From Curvibacter microcysteis (GTDB lineage Bacteria > Pseudomonadota > Gammaproteobacteria > Burkholderiales > Burkholderiaceae_C): a DNA stretch of 64,000 bases. Under the pieces are notes generated by a model that did not search any database, had not been told where the DNA came from, and saw nothing but the letters and a program-made list of their open reading frames with translations. Made by a program: the position numbers and the translations under genes. Below are positions 17,241-26,469 of this stretch, piece after piece. Location: NCBI RefSeq assembly GCF_028649455.1, contig NZ_JAQSIO010000003.1, positions 372,001 to 436,000 of the forward strand, given 5' to 3'. How positions within the stretch are numbered: position 1 is the stretch's first letter; each line of letters opens with the position of its first letter.

Positions 17241-18272
17241 TTACTGGGTGGCCCAGGCGGCGAAACGCTTCTCCAGCGCCTCACCCTGGTCGGCCCAGAA
17301 GCTCACGTTGAACTGCAGGGCTTCCTTGGCGTTGCTGGCCGAGGTCGGCAGGTCGTCGAGCACCTTCTTGTCGAGCTTGGCCAGGGCCTTGGTGTTGGTC
17401 GGGCCGTAGGCGATGTTCTGGGCGTACACGGCCTGGTTGTTGGCTTGGGTGCCGAAGGCCAGGAACTTCATGGCCAGGTCCTTGTTCGGGGCGCCCTTGG
17501 GGATGACCCAGTAGTCCAGGTCGTAAATGCCGCCCGGCCAGTAGATCTTCAGGTTGCGGCCTTCGCGGTTGGCGGCGTCGATGCGGCCGTTGTAGACCGT
17601 GCTCAGCACCACGTCGCCCGCGACCAGGAACTGCGGCGCCTGGGCACCGGCTTCCCACCACTGGATGTTGGGTTTGAGTTCGGTCAGCTTCTTGAAGGCG
17701 CGGTCAGCGCCTTCCTTGGTGGCCAGCACCTTGTAGACGTCAGCGGGCTTGACGCCATCGGCGATCAGCGCGAACTCGAGGTTGTAGCGGGCGCCCTTGC
17801 GCATGCCGCGCTTGCCCGGGATCTTCTTGGTGTCAAAGAAGTCGGCCCAGCTGTTCGGGGCGGTCTTGAGCTTGTCGCCGTTGTAGGCCATGACGGTGGA
17901 CCACACGAACACGCCCACACCGCACTCGGTGACGGCCGCGGGCAGGAAGTCCGCCTTGTCGCCGATCTTGCTGTAGTCGAGCTTCTCGAACAGGCCTTCA
18001 TCGCAGCCGCGCACCGCGTCGGGCGATTCGACTTCCACCACGTCCCAGGTCACTTTCTTGGTCTCGACCATGGCCTTGATCTTGGCCTGTTCGCCGTTGT
18101 ATTCGACAGCCACCACCTTGGTGCCCGTCTTCTCGAAGGGCTCGTAGTACGCCTTCTTCTGGGCGTTGGCATTGGCACCGCCAAAGTTGACGATGGTCAG
18201 TTGCTGCTGCGCAAAGCTGGGCAGCGCCACACAGGCGGCCAGGGCGGCGCAGGTGATCAGGCTCTTTTTCAT
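17241..18272 (-). CDS. periplasmic substrate-binding protein of a PotD-like ABC importer
   Basis: Captures the substrate in the periplasm for the two permeases and the ATPase. The 343-residue precursor has a signal peptide (1-22, MKKSLITC...PSFA). The mature region begins LTIVNFGGANANAQKKAYY, which is typical of the PotD / extracellular solute-binding family that binds polyamines and related amines. Start ATG at 18272 is chosen because it begins the signal peptide and has AAGGA upstream; the longer frame is not credible. It sits between the ATPase and the first permease. Substrate is inferred from the linked gabT, gbuA and gabD. Confidence 0.9.
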   Translation of the reverse strand: MKKSLITCAALAACVALPSFAQQQLTIVNFGGANANAQKKAYYEPFEKTGTKVVAVEYNGEQAKIKAMVETKKVTWDVVEVESPDAVRGCDEGLFEKLDYSKIGDKADFLPAAVTECGVGVFVWSTVMAYNGDKLKTAPNSWADFFDTKKIPGKRGMRKGARYNLEFALIADGVKPADVYKVLATKEGADRAFKKLTELKPNIQWWEAGAQAPQFLVAGDVVLSTVYNGRIDAANREGRNLKIYWPGGIYDLDYWVIPKGAPNKDLAMKFLAFGTQANNQAVYAQNIAYGPTNTKALAKLDKKVLDDLPTSASNAKEALQFNVSFWADQGEALEKRFAAWATQ

Positions 18273-18360
18273 GGCACGGGTTCCTTGAGGTTGGGAGAGA
18301 AAAAATCGACTTACAACAAACACAGGGGAAGGGGCGAGCGCGTCGGGCGGCGCGCTCGGC

Positions 18361-19449
18361 TCAAACGGCATACAAACGGGTGGAGGGCGCTTCGAACACC
18401 AGACGCACCGCCTCGCCCGCTTGCGGGTGGGGGTTGCTGTCGGCGCGGGTCAGCGGCACCTTGACGGTGGCTTCGGCCTGGCCAGCGCCCAGCGCGCACA
18501 ACAGGCGCAGGTGGTCACCGTAGTAGATGGCGCGGGCCACGCGGGCGTCCAGGGCATTGGCCGGGGTGGGGCCGCTGGCCGCTTGCAAGGCGATGCGCTC
18601 GGGGCGCACACAGGCTTCCACGCGGGCACCGGCGGCGGCCTGGTTGACGTTCACGCCTTGCAGGCATTGGCCGTCGGGCAGTCGCAGGGTGTCACGGCCT
18701 TCCAGCGTGCCTTGCAGCACCGTGCTGTCGCCCACAAAGCCCGCCACAAAGCGGTTGGCCGGGGTTTCGTACAAGGCCTCGGGCGAGGCCAGGTGCTGGA
18801 TCACGCCTTCGTTGAAGACGGCCACGCGGTCGCTCATGGTCAGGGCTTCGCCTTGGTCGTGGGTCACGTAGACAAAGGTCACGCCGAGCTGGCGGTGCAG
18901 CTCCTTGAGTTCGATCTGCATGTGCTCGCGCAGCTGCTTGTCCAGCGCGCCCAGGGGCTCGTCCATCAGCACCAGCTGCGGCTCGAACACCAGGGCGCGG
19001 GCCAGGGCCACGCGCTGCTGCTGGCCGCCCGACAGCCGGGTGGGCAAGCGGTCGGCCATGCCCCCCAAGCGCACCATGTCCAGGGCCTTGGCGACGCGAC
19101 GGGCCTGCTCGTCCTTGGGCACTTTGCGCACGGTCAGCGGGTAGGCCACGTTCTGCCCCACGGTGAGGTGGGGAAACAGCGCGTAGTTCTGAAACACCAT
19201 GCCGAAGTTGCGCTTGTGGGGCGGCGTGCCGGTGATCTGGCGACCATCGAGCAGGATGTCGCCCGCGGTGGGCGACTCGAACCCGGCCAGCATCATCAGC
19301 GTCGTGGTTTTGCCCGAACCGGACGGGCCCAGCAGGCTGAGAAACTCGCCGCGCTGGATGTCCAGGTTCAGATCGCGCACCACCAGCTGTTCGCCGTCGT
19401 AGGTTTTTTGCACGCCAGTGAAGCGCACCAAGGGTTCTGCGTGAGACAT
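18361..19449 (-). CDS. ABC transporter ATP-binding protein, PotA-like
   Basis: ATPase subunit of the PotABCD-like importer, 362 residues. Walker A GPSGSGKT (41-48), Q-loop VFQNYALFPHLTVGQN, signature LSGGQQQR (139-146), Walker B LVLMDEP (159-165) and the switch VTHDQGEA are all present. A C-terminal TOBE-like regulatory region follows (about 270-362). It lies 38 bases after gabT and 88 bases before the binding protein, all on the minus strand. Everything needed for ATP hydrolysis is intact. Confidence 0.92.
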   Translation of the reverse strand: MSHAEPLVRFTGVQKTYDGEQLVVRDLNLDIQRGEFLSLLGPSGSGKTTTLMMLAGFESPTAGDILLDGRQITGTPPHKRNFGMVFQNYALFPHLTVGQNVAYPLTVRKVPKDEQARRVAKALDMVRLGGMADRLPTRLSGGQQQRVALARALVFEPQLVLMDEPLGALDKQLREHMQIELKELHRQLGVTFVYVTHDQGEALTMSDRVAVFNEGVIQHLASPEALYETPANRFVAGFVGDSTVLQGTLEGRDTLRLPDGQCLQGVNVNQAAAGARVEACVRPERIALQAASGPTPANALDARVARAIYYGDHLRLLCALGAGQAEATVKVPLTRADSNPHPQAGEAVRLVFEAPSTRLYAV

Positions 19450-19487
19450 GTTGTTCTGGTTTGGCGGGGGAGGTGGGCGTTGGCAGC

Positions 19488-20783
19488 TCAGCGCGCGGCG
19501 GCGAAGCTGTCGGCCAGGATGGCCAGGCCTTCGTCAAGAAGGGCGTCGGAAGCGGTCAGGGGCACCAGGATGCGGATCACGTTGCCGTAGGTACCGCAGG
19601 ACAGCAGCACCAGGCCCCGTTGGGCGGCTTCGGTCACCACGCGCTTGGTCAGGGCCGCGTCGGGTCGCAGGCCTTCGCCACCTTCTTCAAACAGCTCGAT
19701 GGCGACCATGGCACCCAGACCGCGCACATCACCAATGGCAGGGACCTTGGTGGCCAGTGCTTGCAAGCTTTGGACCAGGTGTTGGCCCATGGCCTGGCTG
19801 CGGGCCAGCAGTTGTTCCTCTTCAAACACCTTCAACACGGCCAGGGCGGCGGCGCAAGCCACCGGGCTGCCCGCGTAGGTGCCGCCCAGGCCGCCCGCTG
19901 CGGGGGCGTCGATCACCTCGGCGCGGCCCACCACGCCCGACAGCGGGAAGCCGCCGGCCATCGACTTGGCGGTGGTGATCAGGTCGGGTGCCACGGGCCA
20001 TTGTTCGCAGGCAAACCAGGTGCCGGTGCGGCCGGCGCCGGTCTGCACTTCGTCGGCGATCAGCAAGATGCCGTAACGGTCGGCCAGGGCCTTGAGGCCG
20101 CTGATGAATTCAGCCGGCGCCACATAGAAACCGCCTTCGCCTTGCACCGGCTCGACGATGAAGGCCGCCACGCGCTCGGGCTCGATGTCGTTCTTGAAGA
20201 TCAGTTCCACCGAGTGCAGGGCGTCGGCCACGCTGACCCCGTGCAGGGCATTGGGGAACAGGGCGTGGTAGACCTCGCCGGGGAAGGGGCCGAAGCCGAT
20301 CTTGTAGGGCGCGACCTTGCCGGTCAGGCCGAGGGTCAGGTTGGTGCGGCCGTGGTAGCCGCCGGTGAAGGCGATGACGCCGGGGCGCTTGGTGTAGGCG
20401 CGGGCGATCTTGATGGCGTTTTCCACGGCTTCGGCGCCGGTGGTCAGCAGCAGGCTCTTCTTGGCAAAGGCGCCCGGGGCCAGGGTGTTGAGGCGTTCGC
20501 ACACTTCGACGTAGGGCTCATAGGCCACGACTTGGAAGCAGGTGTGGGTGTAGAGGTCGAGCTGGGCCTTGACGGCCTCGATGATCTCGGGGTGCAGGTG
20601 GCCCGTGTTGAGCACGGCAATGCCGCCGGCGAAGTCGATGTACCGGCGGCCTTCGACGTCCCAGAACTCGGCGTTCAGCGCTTTCTGGATGAAGATTTCG
20701 TGCGACTGACCCACGCCTCGGGCCACGGCGGCTTGGCGGCGGGTGAGGAGGGCGGCGTTGGTGAAATGGCGTTCGTTTTGCAT
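19488..20783 (-). CDS. gabT: 4-aminobutyrate--2-oxoglutarate transaminase
   Basis: PLP enzyme that transfers the amino group of GABA to 2-oxoglutarate, giving succinate semialdehyde and glutamate. The 431-residue class III aminotransferase has the cofactor Asp244 in LLIADEVQTGAGRTG and the Schiff-base Lys273 in ITTAKSMAGGFPLSG. The SHEIFIQKALNAEFWDVEG N-terminal region also fits GabT. It is the first gene of the operon and is divergent from a MocR-type regulator. Start ATG at 20783 (MQNERHFTN) is used; the open frame extending upstream is antisense to the regulator. A role on 5-aminovalerate is also possible. Confidence 0.92.
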   Translation of the reverse strand: MQNERHFTNAALLTRRQAAVARGVGQSHEIFIQKALNAEFWDVEGRRYIDFAGGIAVLNTGHLHPEIIEAVKAQLDLYTHTCFQVVAYEPYVEVCERLNTLAPGAFAKKSLLLTTGAEAVENAIKIARAYTKRPGVIAFTGGYHGRTNLTLGLTGKVAPYKIGFGPFPGEVYHALFPNALHGVSVADALHSVELIFKNDIEPERVAAFIVEPVQGEGGFYVAPAEFISGLKALADRYGILLIADEVQTGAGRTGTWFACEQWPVAPDLITTAKSMAGGFPLSGVVGRAEVIDAPAAGGLGGTYAGSPVACAAALAVLKVFEEEQLLARSQAMGQHLVQSLQALATKVPAIGDVRGLGAMVAIELFEEGGEGLRPDAALTKRVVTEAAQRGLVLLSCGTYGNVIRILVPLTASDALLDEGLAILADSFAAAR

Positions 20784-20871
20784 GGTGTGCACCGGGCGTT
20801 GAAGGAATGGATGGACTGTAAAAAGCCCGCCACCCGCCGTCCATGTACACCGCCACGAGAATTTCCACACA

Positions 20872-20898
20872 CTGTGCAGGTCTAAAATCCTGTACAGG
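20872..20898. promoter_or_regulatory. candidate MocR/GabR operator: two direct repeats
   Basis: Near-identical 9-mers CTGTGCAGG (20872-20880) and CTGTACAGG (20890-20898) lie 18 bases apart start to start, in the 171-base spacer between gabT and the divergent regulator. The second also contains the perfect palindrome CTGTACAG, so the pair reads as an imperfect inverted repeat too. MocR/GabR regulators are known to bind repeated half-sites in such divergent spacers. Confidence 0.5.
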
Positions 20899-20954
20899 GT
20901 TTCCCTGATTTGGTGCGTCCGGCGCCAGCGCACTTCGTTCTTTTTCCTTCCCAG

Positions 20955-22373
20955 ATGCTCACACTCAGCCCTGAACTCCAGACTCCCTTGGTCAGCCAGA
21001 TCGTGGACGGCCTGCGGGGCCTGATTGCCGGCCAGGTGCTCAAACCCGGCAGCAAGCTGCCTTCCATCCGCGCTTTTGCGGTCACCCACGGCGTCAGCGT
21101 GTTCACCGTGGTCGAGGCCTATGACCGCCTGGTGGCCCAGGGTTGGCTGGTGTCGCGCGCCAATGCGGGCTTTTTCGTCAAGCGCCGCGATGAGGGCGGG
21201 CCCTTGGTGGGCGCGGCCTCGGTGGCGCGTGAGGCGCCCCGTTTTGATGCACGCTGGTACCTCAAGCAGATTTTTGAGAACCGCAACCTGCCGCTCAAGC
21301 CGGGTTGTGGCTGGTTGCCACACGATTGGTTGTTTGGCGATGCTGTGCGGCGCAGCATGCGGCAGCTTTCCAACGAGGGGCCCGAACTCGACGGCTATGG
21401 CCTGCCCTCGGGCCACATGGCGCTGCGCATGATGATTGCGGAGTCGCTGGCCGAGCACCAGATCGCCGTCGAAGCCGAGCAGGTGCTGCTGACCCATGGC
21501 TCCAGCCAGGCGCTGGACCTGGTGGCGCGGCGGGTGCTGAAGCCCGGCGATGCCGTGCTGGTCGACGACCCCGGCTACCCCAATTTGCTGTTCATGCTGC
21601 ACTTTGTGGGTGCGCGCCCGATCGGCGTGCCGCGCACGCCCACGGGTTACGACCTGGTGGCGCTGGAGGCCTTGATCCTTGAACACAAGCCCAAGGCTTT
21701 TTTCACCCAGCCTCGGCTGCAAAGCCCCACCTGCTCGATGGCCTCGGCGGCCCACCTGCACCGCCTGCTGCAATTGGCGGAGCAGCATGACTTCCTGCTG
21801 GTCGAGAACGACCTCTACGCCGACATGGATGCCAGCTCGCGGCCGTCCCTGGCCAGCCTGGATCAATTACACCGCGTCATCTACATCGGCAGCTATTCCA
21901 AAACCATTTCACCCAACCTGCGCGTGGGCTACCTGCTGGCGCGGCCTGATTTGCTGGCCGAGCTGGTGCAGCTCAAGATGATCGCCGGCCTGACCTCCTC
22001 GGACATTGCCGAGCGGGTGACCTTTGGCGTCATCACCGATGGGCGCTGGCGCAAGCACCTCAAGTCCTTGCGCGATCGCCTGGCCGAGGCGCACCGCCGG
22101 GTCGGCCGGCGCCTGGACAGCCTGGGTTTTGAGCTCTTTCACGAACCCGAGGCGGGCATGTACCTGTGGGCGCGCCACCCCGACCTGCCCGACAGCGCTG
22201 AGCTGTCCCAACTGGGCACGCAGGAGGGCATCATGCTCGGCCCGGGCCAGTTGTTTTTGGTCGAACCGCGCCCCACGGGCTGGTTGCGCTTCAACGTCGC
22301 CTTCAGCGAGGACGAGCGCCTGTGGCGCTTTCTGGCCCAGCGCATCGAGCAAGGCCAGCAGCTCGCCCAGTGA
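20955..22373 (+). CDS. MocR/GabR-type transcriptional regulator (GntR winged helix fused to aminotransferase domain)
   Basis: Probable PLP-dependent regulator of the divergent gabT operon, 472 residues. An N-terminal GntR winged helix (about 8-78) includes VLKPGSKLPSIRAFAVTHGV and AQGWLVSRANAGFFV. It is fused to an aminotransferase class I fold with DDPGYPN, Asp286 in VENDLYAD and the PLP-binding Lys316 in SYSKTISPNLRVGY. In GabR the PLP-GABA adduct switches transcription of gabT and gabD; the same logic is inferred here. Start ATG at 20955 is preferred over 20910. It ends 126 bases before alaS on the same strand. Confidence 0.9.
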   Translation: MLTLSPELQTPLVSQIVDGLRGLIAGQVLKPGSKLPSIRAFAVTHGVSVFTVVEAYDRLVAQGWLVSRANAGFFVKRRDEGGPLVGAASVAREAPRFDARWYLKQIFENRNLPLKPGCGWLPHDWLFGDAVRRSMRQLSNEGPELDGYGLPSGHMALRMMIAESLAEHQIAVEAEQVLLTHGSSQALDLVARRVLKPGDAVLVDDPGYPNLLFMLHFVGARPIGVPRTPTGYDLVALEALILEHKPKAFFTQPRLQSPTCSMASAAHLHRLLQLAEQHDFLLVENDLYADMDASSRPSLASLDQLHRVIYIGSYSKTISPNLRVGYLLARPDLLAELVQLKMIAGLTSSDIAERVTFGVITDGRWRKHLKSLRDRLAEAHRRVGRRLDSLGFELFHEPEAGMYLWARHPDLPDSAELSQLGTQEGIMLGPGQLFLVEPRPTGWLRFNVAFSEDERLWRFLAQRIEQGQQLAQ

Positions 22374-22388
22374 GGCGGCGCCAAATCC

Positions 22389-22394
22389 TATAAT
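22389..22394 (+). promoter_or_regulatory. candidate -10 box for alaS
   Basis: Perfect TATAAT hexamer about 110 bases upstream of the alaS ATG. The leader then contains a 6-bp hairpin, 22411-22416 with 22420-22425 around a three-base loop. No convincing -35 lies at 16-18 bases upstream, where the end of the regulator gene is. Confidence 0.45.
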
Positions 22395-22499
22395 CCGGGG
22401 TTTGGCCCGACCGGCCTCAGGCCGGGTGCACAGGGCACGACCGGGGCGGTTGGCGTCCCGAGCCGCCCCTCTCATCCCAGAACGATCCGTTGGCACCTC

Positions 22500-25124
22500 A
22501 TGAGCACACCTAACATCACCGTCGCGCAGATCCGCAAGACCTTCCTCGACTTCTTTGCCTCCAAGGGCCACACCGTGGTGGCGTCGAGCTCGCTGGTGCC
22601 GGGCAACGACCCGACGCTGATGTTCACCAACTCCGGCATGGTGCAGTTCAAGGACGTGTTCCTGGGCACCGACAAGCGCCCCTACGTGCGCGCGGCCTCG
22701 GTGCAGGCCTGCCTGCGTGCCGGTGGCAAGCACAACGACCTGGAGAACGTGGGCTACACCGCGCGCCACCACACCTTCTTTGAAATGCTGGGCAACTGGA
22801 GCTTTGGCGACTACTTCAAGCGCGAGTCGCTGAAGTGGGCCTGGGAGCTGCTGACCGAGGTCTACAAGCTGCCCGCGGACAAGCTCTGGGCCACGGTCTA
22901 CATCGATGACGACGAGGCCTACGACATCTGGACGAAGGAAATCGGCCTGCCGCCCGAGCGCGTGGTGCGCATTGGCGACAACAAGGGCGCCAAGTACGCC
23001 TCCGACAACTTCTGGATGATGGCCGACACCGGCCCTTGCGGCCCTTGCTCGGAAATCTTCTACGACCACGGCCCCGAAATCGCTGGCGGCCCCCCGGGCA
23101 GCCCCGATCAGGACGGCGACCGCTACATCGAGATCTGGAACAACGTGTTCATGCAGTTCGACATGCAGCCCGATGGCTCGGTCAAGCCGCTGCCCGCGCC
23201 CTGCGTGGACACCGGCATGGGCCTGGAGCGCCTGGCCGCCATCCTGCAGCACGTGCACAGCAATTACGAAATCGACATCTTTGATGCCCTGATCAAGGCC
23301 GCTTCGCGCGAAACCGGCGAACAAGACCTGGGCAACAAGAGCCTGCGCGTGATCGCCGACCACATCCGCGCCACCGCCTTCCTGGTGAGCGACGGCGTGA
23401 TCCCGTCCAACGAAGGCCGCGGCTATGTGCAGCGCCGCATCGTGCGCCGAGCCATCCGCCACGGCTACAAGCTGGGCCAGAAGACCCCGTTCTTCCACAA
23501 GCTGGTGAAGGACCTGGTCGTGCTGATGGGCGAGGCTTACCCCAAGCTGCGCGAAGACGAAAAGCGCATCACCGAGGTGCTGAAGGCCGAAGAAGAGCGC
23601 TTCTTTGAAACCCTGGCCAATGGCATGGAGATCCTCGACGCGGCCCTCGCCGACGGCGGCAAGACCCTGCCGGGCGAAGTGGCCTTCAAGCTGCACGACA
23701 CCTATGGCTTCCCGCTCGACCTGTCAGCCGACGTCTGCCGCGAGCGCGATGTGGCCGTTGACGAAGACGGCTTCAAGGTCGCCATGGACAAGCAAAAGGC
23801 GCAGGCCCGCGCCGCCGGCAAGTTCAAGATGGACCGCGCCCTCGAATACACCGGCGCTGGCAACACCTTCGTGGGCTACGAGCAGCTCGAAGCCCCGGCC
23901 AAGATCGTCGCCCTGTACGTGGACGGCACGCCGGCCGCCGAACTGAAGGCCGGCCAGACCGGCGTGGTGGTGCTCGACACCACCCCGTTCTACGCTGAAA
24001 GCGGCGGCCAAGTGGGCGACGAAGGCTGGATCCGCAGTGGCTCGGCCAGCTTCGCGGTGGGCGACACGCTCAAGATCAAGGCCGATGTGTTTGGCCACCA
24101 CGGCACGCTGGAAGCGGGCACGCTGAACGTGGGTGACACCGTGACGGCGGCCGTCAACACCACGGTGCGCGCCGCCACCATGCGCAACCACTCGGTCACC
24201 CACATCATGCACAAGGCCTTGCGCGAAGTGCTGGGTGACCACGTGCAGCAAAAGGGCTCGCTGGTGAATGCCGAGCGCACCCGTTTCGACTTCGCGCACA
24301 ACGCCGCCGTCACCGACGCGCAGATCCGTGAGATCGAGGCCCGCGTCAACGCCGAAATCTTCGCCAACTCGCCGACCCAGGCGCGGGTGATGGACATCGA
24401 ATCGGCCCAGAAGACCGGCGCCATGATGCTGTTCGGCGAGAAGTACGGCGAAACCGTGCGGGTGCTCGACATCGGCAGCAGCCGCGAACTGTGTGGCGGC
24501 ACCCACGTGCAGCGCACCGGTGACATCGGCCTGTTCAAGGTGGTGGGCGAGGGCGGTGTGGCCGCTGGCGTGCGCCGCATCGAAGCCGTCACGGGCGCCA
24601 ACGCGCTGGCGTACCTGCAAAACCTGGAAGACACGGTCAACCAGGCCGCCGGCACGCTGAAGGCCCCGACCGCCGAGCTGCAAGGCCGCATCAGCCAGGT
24701 GCTGGAGCAGGTCAAGACGCTGGAGAAGGAAGTCGCCGCGCTCAAGGGCAAGCTGGCTTCGTCGCAAGGCGATGAACTGGTGGGCCAGGCCGTGGAGGTC
24801 AAGGGCATCAAGGTGCTGGCCGCCTTGCTGGACGGCGCCGACGCCAAGACGCTGCGCGACACCCTGGACAAGCTCAAGGACAAGCTCAAGACCGCCGCCA
24901 TCGTGCTGGCCGCTGTCGACGGCGGCAAGGTGCAGCTGGCCGCAGGTGTGACCGCTGACAGCATTGGCAAGGTCAAGGCCGGCGAGCTGGTCAACTTTGT
25001 GGCCAGCCAAGTGGGTGGCAAGGGCGGTGGCAAGCCCGACATGGCCATGGCTGGCGGCACCGACCCGTCCGGTCTGGCCAAGGCCCTGGCTTCGGTGCCG
25101 GCCTGGGTCGCCGACCGCGCCTGA
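22500..25124 (+). CDS. alaS: alanine--tRNA ligase
   Basis: Charges tRNA-Ala with alanine and edits mischarged Ser or Gly. The 874-residue length is normal for bacterial AlaRS. The catalytic core starts with [18 protein letters not shown] and includes [21 protein letters not shown] and [18 protein letters not shown]. The editing domain has the metal site HSVTHIMH and CGGTH. The C-terminal domain ends with [15 protein letters not shown]. The ATG at 22500 is unambiguous. It is a single gene followed by its own terminator. Confidence 0.98.
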   Translation: MSTPNITVAQIRKTFLDFFASKGHTVVASSSLVPGNDPTLMFTNSGMVQFKDVFLGTDKRPYVRAASVQACLRAGGKHNDLENVGYTARHHTFFEMLGNWSFGDYFKRESLKWAWELLTEVYKLPADKLWATVYIDDDEAYDIWTKEIGLPPERVVRIGDNKGAKYASDNFWMMADTGPCGPCSEIFYDHGPEIAGGPPGSPDQDGDRYIEIWNNVFMQFDMQPDGSVKPLPAPCVDTGMGLERLAAILQHVHSNYEIDIFDALIKAASRETGEQDLGNKSLRVIADHIRATAFLVSDGVIPSNEGRGYVQRRIVRRAIRHGYKLGQKTPFFHKLVKDLVVLMGEAYPKLREDEKRITEVLKAEEERFFETLANGMEILDAALADGGKTLPGEVAFKLHDTYGFPLDLSADVCRERDVAVDEDGFKVAMDKQKAQARAAGKFKMDRALEYTGAGNTFVGYEQLEAPAKIVALYVDGTPAAELKAGQTGVVVLDTTPFYAESGGQVGDEGWIRSGSASFAVGDTLKIKADVFGHHGTLEAGTLNVGDTVTAAVNTTVRAATMRNHSVTHIMHKALREVLGDHVQQKGSLVNAERTRFDFAHNAAVTDAQIREIEARVNAEIFANSPTQARVMDIESAQKTGAMMLFGEKYGETVRVLDIGSSRELCGGTHVQRTGDIGLFKVVGEGGVAAGVRRIEAVTGANALAYLQNLEDTVNQAAGTLKAPTAELQGRISQVLEQVKTLEKEVAALKGKLASSQGDELVGQAVEVKGIKVLAALLDGADAKTLRDTLDKLKDKLKTAAIVLAAVDGGKVQLAAGVTADSIGKVKAGELVNFVASQVGGKGGGKPDMAMAGGTDPSGLAKALASVPAWVADRA

Positions 25125-25221
25125 GCCTGAACCCACTGCGTCCGGCCCTTTGGGCTGGACGGCGGTGGGGGGCAGGTCCCCCGGCACCGGCTTGGGTCCC
25201 AGCGCCACATGGTGACCTGAG

Positions 25222-25241
25222 CCCCTCGCTTAGGGGTTTTT
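25222..25241 (+). terminator. intrinsic terminator downstream of alaS
   Basis: Five-bp stem CCCCT (25222-25226) with AGGGG (25232-25236), a 5-base loop and T5 (25237-25241). It lies about 97 bases after the alaS stop and before the binding-protein gene. The short stem makes it moderate in strength. Confidence 0.7.
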
Positions 25242-25368
25242 CTGCGGACCTCAGGCGCAGCCAAGGCATTGATAATGCCTTTCATGCTCTTGTCCAATGC
25301 CTTTGATCCTGCCGGCGCGCCATGGATGTGGATGCCCGCTGCGGGGGCTCGCTGAACCTGTCCCACCT

Positions 25369-26460
25369 ATGTTGCAACGCCTGGCCTTGTTTTTGATCGC
25401 CGCCCTCCTGTCCTGGCCTGCCCAGGCGGTGTCGGTGGCCTTCATCAACCCTGGTCGATCCTCCGAGGCGTTTTGGCTGGCGGCTTCCAATGCGATGGCC
25501 CAGGCCTCGCAGAGTCTGGGCATTCGCCTCGAAGTGCTCTACGCCGAGCGCGAGCACCTGCGCGGGCTGGAGCTGGTCAAAGCCCTGGTGGCCCGGCCGC
25601 CGGCCGAGCGGCCCGATTACCTCCTGTTTTCCAATGACTACGGCACGGCTCCTGAAATGTTGCGCCTGGTCGACGGCTCGGGCATCCGGGTGCTTTTGGT
25701 CTTCAGCTCCATTCACGGGGCGGATCAGCGCCAGGTGGGCCGGCCGCGCGAGAAGTACCCCTTCTGGTTGGGCTCGCTGGAGCCCGATGCCGAGGAGGCG
25801 GGCTACCTGACGGCCAAATCCCTGATCGAAAAAGGACGGCAAGCGCGGCTGCAAGGCGCGGATGGTCTGCTGCATTTGCTGGCATTGGCGGGGGACCGAT
25901 CCACCCCGAGTTCAGCCGCCCGCAATTCCGGCTTGCAGCGGGCTCTGGCCGAGGCGCCCGATGTGGTTTTGGATCAACTGGTCTACGCCAACTGGAATCT
26001 GGACAAGGCGGCCGAGAAGACCCGCTGGCTGATCCGCCGTCACCCCGAGGCCCGGCTGCTGTGGTCGGGCAGCGATCAAATCGCGTTTGGTGCCATGAAG
26101 GCCTGGCGCGAACGGGGTGGCACCCCTGGCCGTGACGGCTTGTTCAGTGGCGTGAACACCTCGACCCAAGCCATGGAGGCCATTCAGCGCGGTGAACTCA
26201 GCGCCTTGGCAGGTGGCCATTTTCTGGCGGGGGCCTGGGGACTGGTCATGGTTCACGACCACGCCCGGGGGCGTGACTTCAGCGAGGAAGGCCTGGATTT
26301 GGTGCGCCCGATGTTCACCCTGTTCAACCCGGAGCGCGCCCGTTATTTTGTGCAGCGCTTTGGCGGCGCGCAGCTGCCGCTGGACTTTCGCCAGTACAGC
26401 AAGGCCCTGAATCCCCGTGTGCAGCGCTATCAATTTGATGTCGCGGTGCTGTTACGCTAG
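25369..26460 (+). CDS. periplasmic sugar-type binding protein, paired with a diguanylate cyclase
   Basis: A 363-residue precursor with a signal peptide (1-20, ending WPAQA). The mature region begins VSVAFINPGRSSEAFWLAASNAM, typical of the type I periplasmic binding fold (ribose-binding / LacI-like). No permease or ATPase gene is adjacent. Instead the next gene, nine bases downstream, is a membrane diguanylate cyclase. This suggests the protein presents a ligand to that receptor rather than to a transporter, which is inference from gene pairing. Start ATG at 25369 is selected for the signal peptide; the longer frame from 25297 is not credible. The ligand is unknown. Confidence 0.82.
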   Translation: MLQRLALFLIAALLSWPAQAVSVAFINPGRSSEAFWLAASNAMAQASQSLGIRLEVLYAEREHLRGLELVKALVARPPAERPDYLLFSNDYGTAPEMLRLVDGSGIRVLLVFSSIHGADQRQVGRPREKYPFWLGSLEPDAEEAGYLTAKSLIEKGRQARLQGADGLLHLLALAGDRSTPSSAARNSGLQRALAEAPDVVLDQLVYANWNLDKAAEKTRWLIRRHPEARLLWSGSDQIAFGAMKAWRERGGTPGRDGLFSGVNTSTQAMEAIQRGELSALAGGHFLAGAWGLVMVHDHARGRDFSEEGLDLVRPMFTLFNPERARYFVQRFGGAQLPLDFRQYSKALNPRVQRYQFDVAVLLR

Positions 26461-26469
26461 CAAGCATTC

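Noticed and set aside
14940-18464. 1174-codon plus-strand frame across the ABC transporter genes
   Set aside because: Antisense of two permeases and a binding protein with intact motifs; the Gln/His-rich product has no recognisable domain.
25369-26460. Binding protein as part of a classical ABC sugar importer
   Set aside because: No permease or ATPase gene is adjacent; the next gene is a diguanylate cyclase nine bases downstream.
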